Assembly (NCBI GenBank): GCA_034429475.1
Contig: DAOUGD010000019.1
Span: 1 to 13,712, forward strand
Source: JAKQHY01 sp034429475
Lineage (GTDB): Bacteria; Chloroflexota; Anaerolineae; B4-G1; SLSP01
Length of the DNA: 13,712 nt
Direction of reading: 5' to 3'
The translations under genes were made by a program, and so were the position numbers. A model generated the notes under the pieces. That model worked only from the letters and a program-made list of their open reading frames with translations, did not search any database and was not told the origin of the DNA. This document shows, piece by piece, positions 1 through 4,575 of this stretch (positions are counted from its first letter, which is position 1; every line of letters starts with the position of its first letter).

Positions 1-20
1 GGCCCAACGTCGGTTGGGCC
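1..20. repeat. Perfect hairpin at the left window edge
   Basis: Positions 1-8 (GGCCCAAC) are the exact reverse complement of 13-20, with the 4-nt loop GTCG, giving an 8-bp GC-rich stem. There is no T-run after it in either direction, so it is not a convincing intrinsic terminator. It sits just outside the tandem repeats at 38-124 and exactly at the window edge. It could be part of a mobile-element end or a fold-back where an assembly broke. The hairpin itself is certain; its role is not. Confidence 0.6.
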
Positions 21-37
21 GGGTCTGGAGCGCGACC

Positions 38-124
38 AGTCTCAAAAACCGTGAAATACCAGTCTCAAAAATTGTGGAATGCAGTCTCAAAAACTATGGA
101 ACGAGTCTCAAAAACTATGAAATC
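38..124. repeat. Four tandem ~22-bp direct repeats
   Basis: The core AGTCTCAAAAA starts at 38, 61, 83 and 104, so the spacing is 23, 22 and 21 bp. Each core is followed by a similar tail of the form YYRTGRAAY. Read on the minus strand, each unit ends in TTTTTGAGACT. The units lie immediately beyond the point where the GH13 frame stops. Repeats this short and directly adjacent are unlike CRISPR. They resemble binding-site arrays such as the multiple terminal repeats of IS21-family insertion sequences. The repeats are plainly visible; the assignment is only a suggestion. Confidence 0.8.
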
Positions 125-1261
125 CTACAGCGTGGCGGCGACTTTCGTCTGTGCATCGCTGATGAGCTGCGAGCGCGTGCGGGTCTGGTCGTGATTTGCC
201 AGGAACGTGGCGAATTGCCCCGGTGGATAGCTGGCAGTGTTTCCAGCGGTGTATTCCAGACTCATCGTGCTGCCGCTCCCGGCGGCTTCCAGGAACGCGC
301 TCGCCAGATCGAAGTCAAAGGCTAAATCCACTTCGTCGCCGATGTAGGGGATGACGAGATCGGTGCTGCTCCATACTTCGGCTACGGTCAGCGCGTCCGG
401 CGCGATTGCTTTGTAGAAGGGGAAGAATTTCTGCTCGAACCAGGTGTGAGTGGCCGGGGTGTTTTCCAACGTTTTGCCGTCTTCGATGAGATACTTGATG
501 GCGTCCAGCCGGAAGCCGTCCACGCCCATGTCTTCCAGCCAGAAACGCACGACGTTCTGCATTTCGGTGGTGACTGCGGGATTTTCGTAGTTCAAATCGG
601 GCATCTGATTCCAGAAATAGCCGTAGTAATAGCCGGTGGAATCGGTGTGCCAGCCTTGCGCGCCGCCGGGTTGGTCGTCCCAGACGTACCAGTCGCGGTG
701 CGCGGCGTCCGGCCCGGTGCGCGCGTCCTGGAACCAGGGATGCTGCGCGGAGGTGTGGTTGAGCACCAGGTCCACGATGACGCGGATGCCGCGTTGGTGC
801 GCCTCGTCCATCAATCGCTTAAAGTCCTCATTCGTCCCGTACTCATCGTCCACCTTGTAGTAGTCCACCACGTCATAGCCGTGATAGCTCGGCGACTGCG
901 CGACGGGCATGAGCCAGATGCCGGTGACGCCCAAATCGTCCTGCGTGGCGGGATCACCGTCGTTGAGGTAATCCAGCTTTGCGATGAGGCCGTTGAGATC
1001 GCCCACGCCGTCGCCGTCGCTGTCGTAAAAGCTGCGGACGAAGACTTCGTAGAAGACGGCGTTATTCCACCAGGGCGCGTTTTCAATGCCGGAAAACGAC
1101 TTTGTTTCAGCGGGCGTCGGTGTTGGGGTGGGGAGCATAGTGGGCGGGGCGACCATAGGCGAAGGAGCCATTGTCGGTGTAACCGTGAGCGTCGGTGCCG
1201 CGCGGCACGCGCTCAACAACAGCAAGAGCAACAGAAAATTTCGGAGGGGCTTTTTCATCAT
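125..1261 (-). CDS. Secreted GH13 alpha-amylase-type lipoprotein, 3'-truncated
   Basis: A glycoside hydrolase family 13 enzyme, probably acting on alpha-glucans outside the cytoplasm. From the ATG at 1261 it reads 378 residues. There is a lipoprotein signal peptide (Leu run, then lipobox LSAC with Cys19), a Thr/Pro-rich linker at 21-55, and the barrel from about 60. The barrel carries a Ca-type loop (DSDGDGVGD, 80-88), region I DLVLNH (164-169), nucleophile D253 in GFRLDA, acid/base E295 in VAEVW and D358 in FLANHDQ. All three catalytic acids are present. The frame stops (TAG at 125-127) only 20 residues after D358, where relatives continue through the last barrel strand and a C-terminal beta domain. 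The gene is therefore broken at its 3' end, where the tandem repeats begin. The frame stays open upstream to 1471, but that part overlaps murI, and the signal peptide fixes the start at 1261 (or the adjacent ATG at 1258). Family call sure; activity after truncation doubtful. Confidence 0.88.
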   Translation of the reverse strand: MMKKPLRNFLLLLLLLSACRAAPTLTVTPTMAPSPMVAPPTMLPTPTPTPAETKSFSGIENAPWWNNAVFYEVFVRSFYDSDGDGVGDLNGLIAKLDYLNDGDPATQDDLGVTGIWLMPVAQSPSYHGYDVVDYYKVDDEYGTNEDFKRLMDEAHQRGIRVIVDLVLNHTSAQHPWFQDARTGPDAAHRDWYVWDDQPGGAQGWHTDSTGYYYGYFWNQMPDLNYENPAVTTEMQNVVRFWLEDMGVDGFRLDAIKYLIEDGKTLENTPATHTWFEQKFFPFYKAIAPDALTVAEVWSSTDLVIPYIGDEVDLAFDFDLASAFLEAAGSGSTMSLEYTAGNTASYPPGQFATFLANHDQTRTRSQLISDAQTKVAATL

Positions 1262-1323
1262 TCGCAACTCACAATCCGTAATTCGTAATTCGCAATTCGC
1301 AATTCGCAATTCGTAATTTCTAA
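1261..1323 (-). repeat. Nine phased heptamers filling the murI-GH13 gap
   Basis: On the plus strand, nine consecutive 7-mers of consensus TTCGYAA run without a phase break. Units 1, 5, 6 and 7 are TTCGCAA; 4 and 8 are TTCGTAA; 2, 3 and 9 are degenerate. The array is 63 bp long. It reaches from the A of the GH13 ATG into the murI stop codon, so it occupies the whole spacer. There is no inverted arm here. The same heptamer (as GAATTRC) recurs at 7026-7128. Confidence 0.85.
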
Positions 1324-2120
1324 CTCGCCTTTGTAACGGGGCCTGTATAGCCGACGAGGGCGCGCGCCTGCGCGGCCAGTTGCGCGGCGTCGCCGCTGGT
1401 GTAGAAGTGGTGTCGCCGCAGGCGGTCGGTGGGCGGCGCGCTGAGTCCGCGCTGCTGCAACACACGCGCAACTTGCCTTGCGACGGCGGGGGCAGGATCG
1501 ATCAGGGCTACGTCCGGGCCGATGATCCGGCGGATGGCGTCGCTGAGGAAGGGGTAGTGCGTGCAGCCGAGCACGAGTTGGTCAATGCCGGCGTCCAGCA
1601 GGGGGGCGAGGTAGCGCCGCAGCAGCGCCTCGGTTTCGGGGGTATCGAGCGCGCCGGCTTCGACGGCCTCGACGAGGCCGGGGCAGGGCTGCGTGTGCAG
1701 CGTCACGTCGGCGGCGAAGCGCGCGGCCAGGCTTTGGAAGAGGTCGCCGTGGAACGTGACCGGCGTGGCGATCACGCCGACGACGCCGGTGTGCGTGTGC
1801 TCGGCAGCGGGTTTGATGGCGGGTTCCATCCCCACAAACGGGATCGCGGGAAACGTTTCGCGGAGGTAGTGAAGCGCCGCGCCGGAGGCCGCATTACAGG
1901 CTACCACGATAAGTTTTGCGCCGCGCTCCAGCAGAAACTGCACCGCCCACGCAGCGAATCCGCGCACCTCTTCCAATGAATGGGCCCCGTAGGGAATATG
2001 CCCCTGGTCGGCGAAGTACAGCGTATCCTCGTGGGGTAGCTGCCGCACGATCTCACGCCAGACGGAGAGGCCACCAACGCCGGAATCGAGGACGCCAAGA
2101 GGAGAGTCGGATAGTGTCAT
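1320..2120 (-). CDS. murI: Glutamate racemase
   Basis: Interconverts L- and D-glutamate and so supplies D-Glu for peptidoglycan; cytoplasmic and cofactor-independent. The 266 residues match the usual family length of about 260-270. Visible motifs are LDSGVGGLSV at 11-20 (catalytic-site D12 and S13), PYG at 43-45, the first catalytic cysteine C75 in ACNAAS, and the second, C186, in GCTHYP (185-190). The family consensus around the first cysteine is ACNTAS, so the Thr is Ala here, a small oddity that need not abolish activity. The start is ATG at 2120. No clear Shine-Dalgarno precedes it; instead a 6-bp hairpin (2126-2141) occupies that position. It lies upstream of the GH13 gene on the same strand and downstream of the metalloprotease, separated from that by a strong heptamer hairpin. 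Aspartate racemase is the only near alternative, and the paired ACN/GCTHYP motifs fit MurI better. Confidence 0.95.
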   Translation of the reverse strand: MTLSDSPLGVLDSGVGGLSVWREIVRQLPHEDTLYFADQGHIPYGAHSLEEVRGFAAWAVQFLLERGAKLIVVACNAASGAALHYLRETFPAIPFVGMEPAIKPAAEHTHTGVVGVIATPVTFHGDLFQSLAARFAADVTLHTQPCPGLVEAVEAGALDTPETEALLRRYLAPLLDAGIDQLVLGCTHYPFLSDAIRRIIGPDVALIDPAPAVARQVARVLQQRGLSAPPTDRLRRHHFYTSGDAAQLAAQARALVGYTGPVTKAS

Positions 2121-2125
2121 AGTAG

Positions 2126-2141
2126 TTTCTCAACAGAGAAA
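2126..2141. promoter_or_regulatory. Small hairpin at the murI translation start region
   Basis: TTTCTC (2126-2131) and GAGAAA (2136-2141) pair perfectly around the loop AACA. On the minus strand the stem ends 5 nt before the murI ATG, exactly where a Shine-Dalgarno sequence would be expected and none is seen. It could modulate initiation. A 6-bp AT-rich stem can also arise by chance. Confidence 0.35.
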
Positions 2142-2143
2142 TT

Positions 2144-2191
2144 AGGGATTGGGGATTGGGTTTCTGGCCCAATCCCCAATCCCCAATCCCC
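2144..2191. repeat. 16-bp inverted repeat with GGGGATT heptamer arms
   Basis: Positions 2145-2160 (GGGATTGGGGATTGGG) and 2168-2183 are perfect reverse complements around a 7-nt loop. Both arms are tandem heptamers of GGGGATT type, and the right arm carries one further unit to 2191. Five T follow on the plus strand. It lies between two minus-strand genes (protease stop at 2205, murI start at 2120). On that strand the stem would be followed by TAATTTCTC, so it may act as a weak terminator for the protease transcript. The heptamer make-up of the arms is unlike an ordinary terminator. Confidence 0.85.
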
Positions 2192-2204
2192 TTTTTCAGC
2201 GGGA

Positions 2205-4361
2205 TTACTCCTGTGTCAACGTATACTTATAGTTTGCCGGTTCGGTCGTCACCGGGGCCAGGGCGGAGATGACAATGACGGCTTTATCCATCCGCGCGCT
2301 GAAAGGGATGACCCATTCGCCGCTGACGCCATCAGCCATCAGCAGCCGCTGCACTTCGGTCTCGTCGCCATACGTGACCAGTTGGACGATCCATTCCTGG
2401 GGCATCATGTTGGCGTGCCGGACAAAGCCTTCGGCAATCCAGCCGTCGTTTGCTGCGTTTTCCACGTCGTCGGAGAGGGTTACGTTTCCATCCACGATGA
2501 TTTCTACGTCATCCACAGCAAACCCGGCCTGGTTGACGGCGGCGTCGGTGATGTATTCAAAGCGCAGCGCGATCTGTTGTCCGGCGTAGTCGCTCAGGTC
2601 GGCGGTCAGTTGTTCCCAACGGCTGCTTTGACCGGTGATGCCGCAGCCAAAGTTGTTGTTGTTGGGATTGGCGGTCGTGCATTGCAAGCCATCGTCTTCC
2701 AGAATCGTCCAGTGGAGATACTTGGCCTTTTCGGGATCGGTCAAATCTTCTGCCGTGATGGTCCCGTCGTCGCTGACGCCGACAACGACATAGGCATAGT
2801 CCCAATCTTCCTCGATGTGATACCAGCTCCAGAAACGCAGTTCTGCCGATGTGGCGTCGCTCAAATCCACGATGCGAGTGAGGCGCGCGTCGGACTCGTC
2901 GGACCGGTTGGACCACCATAGATACTGGCCGCTGTGGGCTTTCGTGTCCATCAGCTTGCTTTGGACGGCCCCGGTGAAGCTGAAGCGGAGCGGCTGGCTG
3001 CTGTTGACCTCAATATAATCCACCCCATACTGCCGGACCGCGCTCTGTTCCTCAACGGGATAATCGCCGGAGTCATAGGTTTCATCTATGAGGGGGTCGC
3101 CGAGGTCAATCTCGCTGTAGCTATATTGCCCGTCGCCTATGTCAGGATCGTCTAACAGGTTGGCGATGGCCCAATCGGCAAACAGCGCTTTGTGATCGAG
3201 ATCAAGTCCTAAATCTTCCTGCAACACCGTATCCACACTCTTCATCCCGTTCTCGTCGTGCGAGACCAGGGCTTTGGTGGCGTCCTCGCCAAAGCGCTCC
3301 AGGAAGTAGCTCATGAACAGGTAAGAGCCGCCGTAGTTGGCCGAGGCGTCTCCCGCCACCCCTTCCGGCCAGGTGGTGAGCTGGGTATCCGGCTGGAACA
3401 AGTAAGCGTATTCGCTGCCGCCGACATCGTAATGTCCGCCGTGGGCGCGCTCGTTGAGTTCCATCGCCAGCTCGGAGCAGCCTTCGTTGATCCAGGTATC
3501 CTCATTCTTATCGTTGTACCAGTGGATCATGTGCTGGAATTCGTGCGCCAGGACGCCATTGTAGAAGTCGTCGCCAATAGAGACCCCATCCAGATGAATG
3601 TAGAACATTTCCATCTCGTTAGAATCTGAGCGCACGGCCTGGACGTAAGAATCGGCGCTGGAAAAGTATCCTGCCACCGTGTCGCCCAGCCCGTAGGCGT
3701 GCAACACGCTCAAGTGAGGGTCATTGTCCACGCCGGGGGTCCACTCTGTCCCGAAAAACTCCCGGTTGGTGGGGTAGGTGTGCTCTTCAAATAGGTCGGC
3801 GGCCTCGCGCAGCCGGCGCTCATTGACATTGGCCCCTTCTTCCACCCACATATACAGGTGTTCTGTCTTGTAGATGAGGATGGCGTTCACTTCGAATTGC
3901 CGGTCGGTGTCCACATCCGAGGCATAGAACACCCGTTTTGTGCCGACCGGGTAATCGGGATTAGGTTCGGACCGCGTGCGCGGGGTGTTCGGGTCTACGC
4001 CCAGGAAGCGAATGCCCAACTCGTGCAGGTCAGAGCCCGGGATGATGGCCGCTTCCAACGCGGCGAGGGTCTCGGCGGCTTCTGCCGGTATCTGGCCGCT
4101 TGTGGGGGGCGCCGGCGTGGCGGGTGGATTCTCTGGATCGGAGGGAGTTTCTTCCGGCATTGGAGTGACGTCCCACTCGTATTCGGGTTCCGGGGTGACA
4201 TCCCACTCGTATTCGGGTTCCGGGGTGGAATAAGGCTGCGGGGTGCTGGAAGCGAAAGCCCAGAACGCCAATCCCCCGCAGGCACAGCAGGTGCAGATGA
4301 GCAAAATGACTAACACGACCGCAATCCCACCGTAAATCCAAGTCTTTTGTTGCTCTTCCAT
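2205..4361 (-). CDS. Membrane-anchored HExxH zinc metalloprotease with InhA-like beta domains
   Basis: A 718-residue protein, probably an extracellular zinc protease held in the membrane by its N-terminus. Residues 8-36 form one transmembrane segment with an unusual cysteine cluster (CTCCAC, 23-28) and no lipobox. A Thr/Pro/Glu-rich stalk (40-90) with a duplicated 10-residue unit follows. The peptidase part spans about 100-410, with HEFQH at 273-277 and WINEGCSE from 290. E293 is the likely third zinc ligand, as in gluzincins of the M30 (hyicolysin) type. From about 480 the pattern of Trp/Asp-rich strands and GFAVDDVEI (613-621) resembles the MAM-like C-terminal domains of M6 immune-inhibitor-A proteins. 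Start ATG at 4361 with GGGAGAC 6 nt upstream. It diverges from the DUF2723 gene. Metalloprotease is secure; the family (M30-like or M6-like) is not, and the substrate is unknown. Confidence 0.85.
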   Translation of the reverse strand: MEEQQKTWIYGGIAVVLVILLICTCCACGGLAFWAFASSTPQPYSTPEPEYEWDVTPEPEYEWDVTPMPEETPSDPENPPATPAPPTSGQIPAEAAETLAALEAAIIPGSDLHELGIRFLGVDPNTPRTRSEPNPDYPVGTKRVFYASDVDTDRQFEVNAILIYKTEHLYMWVEEGANVNERRLREAADLFEEHTYPTNREFFGTEWTPGVDNDPHLSVLHAYGLGDTVAGYFSSADSYVQAVRSDSNEMEMFYIHLDGVSIGDDFYNGVLAHEFQHMIHWYNDKNEDTWINEGCSELAMELNERAHGGHYDVGGSEYAYLFQPDTQLTTWPEGVAGDASANYGGSYLFMSYFLERFGEDATKALVSHDENGMKSVDTVLQEDLGLDLDHKALFADWAIANLLDDPDIGDGQYSYSEIDLGDPLIDETYDSGDYPVEEQSAVRQYGVDYIEVNSSQPLRFSFTGAVQSKLMDTKAHSGQYLWWSNRSDESDARLTRIVDLSDATSAELRFWSWYHIEEDWDYAYVVVGVSDDGTITAEDLTDPEKAKYLHWTILEDDGLQCTTANPNNNNFGCGITGQSSRWEQLTADLSDYAGQQIALRFEYITDAAVNQAGFAVDDVEIIVDGNVTLSDDVENAANDGWIAEGFVRHANMMPQEWIVQLVTYGDETEVQRLLMADGVSGEWVIPFSARMDKAVIVISALAPVTTEPANYKYTLTQE
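4164..4223 (-). repeat. 30-bp tandem duplication inside the protease stalk
   Basis: Two adjacent near-identical 30-bp units (4194-4223 and 4164-4193) encode the same 10 residues twice, PEPEYEWDVT, at protein residues 47-66. The copies differ by a silent change (GACGTC versus GACATC in the plus-strand text), so the duplication is not brand-new. It lengthens the acidic, proline-rich stalk between membrane anchor and catalytic domain. Confidence 0.85.
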
Positions 4362-4394
4362 TGTTATGTCTCCCTATGATAAGCTGATCCAGCA

Positions 4395-4407
4395 AGATAA
4401 CTTATCT
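4395..4407. promoter_or_regulatory. Palindrome AGATAA-C-TTATCT upstream of the protease gene
   Basis: A perfect 6-bp inverted repeat about one central base, 34 bp upstream of the protease ATG in the divergent intergenic region. ATCC (4387-4390) and GGAT (4408-4411) add possible outer pairing, with a 4-nt bulge. The size and place suit a repressor or activator site, but no regulator is known and it may be chance in AT-rich DNA. Confidence 0.3.
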
Positions 4408-4413
4408 GGATAT

Positions 4414-4473
4414 GTGAAACGTGAAACGTGATGATCTTATTACGTAAGCTTCACGTTTCACGTTTCATGATCA
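4414..4473. repeat. 17-bp inverted repeat with GTGAAAC heptamer arms
   Basis: Positions 4415-4431 (TGAAACGTGAAACGTGA) and 4451-4467 are perfect reverse complements around a 19-nt loop. Each arm is two or more tandem GTGAAAC heptamers. ATGATC follows both arms, at 4431-4436 and 4467-4472. It lies between two divergent genes, so it cannot be a shared terminator. The same heptamer occurs at 9881-9944. Confidence 0.85.
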
Positions 4474-4535
4474 GGTCCATCTTGGAATGTAACTGAAATT
4501 ATAAGGCAGAGGGGCAATAACGCAACTTTAACCGG

Positions 4536-4564
4536 TAGACGTTTTGCCGGAAACGCGCTATAAT
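4536..4564 (+). promoter_or_regulatory. Sigma-70-type promoter for the DUF2723 gene
   Basis: TAGACG (4536-4541, four of six matches to TTGACA) and a perfect TATAAT (4559-4564) are 17 bp apart. The transcript would start near 4571, only about 5 nt before the ATG at 4576. The message would then be nearly leaderless if that ATG is used, or have a ~65-nt leader if translation begins at 4636. Confidence 0.6.
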
Positions 4565-4575
4565 GCGTCCGTCAA

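Larger units (their letters stand above)
1..129. mobile_element. Putative insertion-sequence end (multiple terminal repeats)
   Basis: Read on the minus strand, the GH13 coding sequence runs normally to position 130. It then meets TGTAGG, followed by a ~22-bp repeat occurring four times. IS21-family elements are known to begin with TG(T) and to carry several ~20-bp terminal repeats bound by the transposase. An element starting at 129 and running off the left edge would explain both the sudden loss of GH13 homology and the repeat array. No transposase or target-site duplication is inside the window, so this is inference. A local recombination or assembly join is an alternative. Confidence 0.3.

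Noticed and set aside
38..124. Possible CRISPR array
   Set aside because: Units are directly adjacent and only about 22 bp apart, with no unique spacers of 30 bp or more and no cas genes.
446..1288. Long plus-strand open frame across the GH13 gene
   Set aside because: It is antisense to a gene with clear GH13 catalytic motifs, has no family features or ribosome site, and is expected from high-GC codon use.
1262..1471. N-terminal extension of the GH13 frame upstream of ATG 1261
   Set aside because: It overlaps the murI 3' coding region and the heptamer array, and it would place the lipoprotein signal peptide 70 residues inside the protein.
4376..4381. TATCAT as a -10 box for the protease gene
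   Set aside because: It would start the transcript inside or after the Shine-Dalgarno GGGAGAC (4368-4374), and no matching -35 box was convincing.
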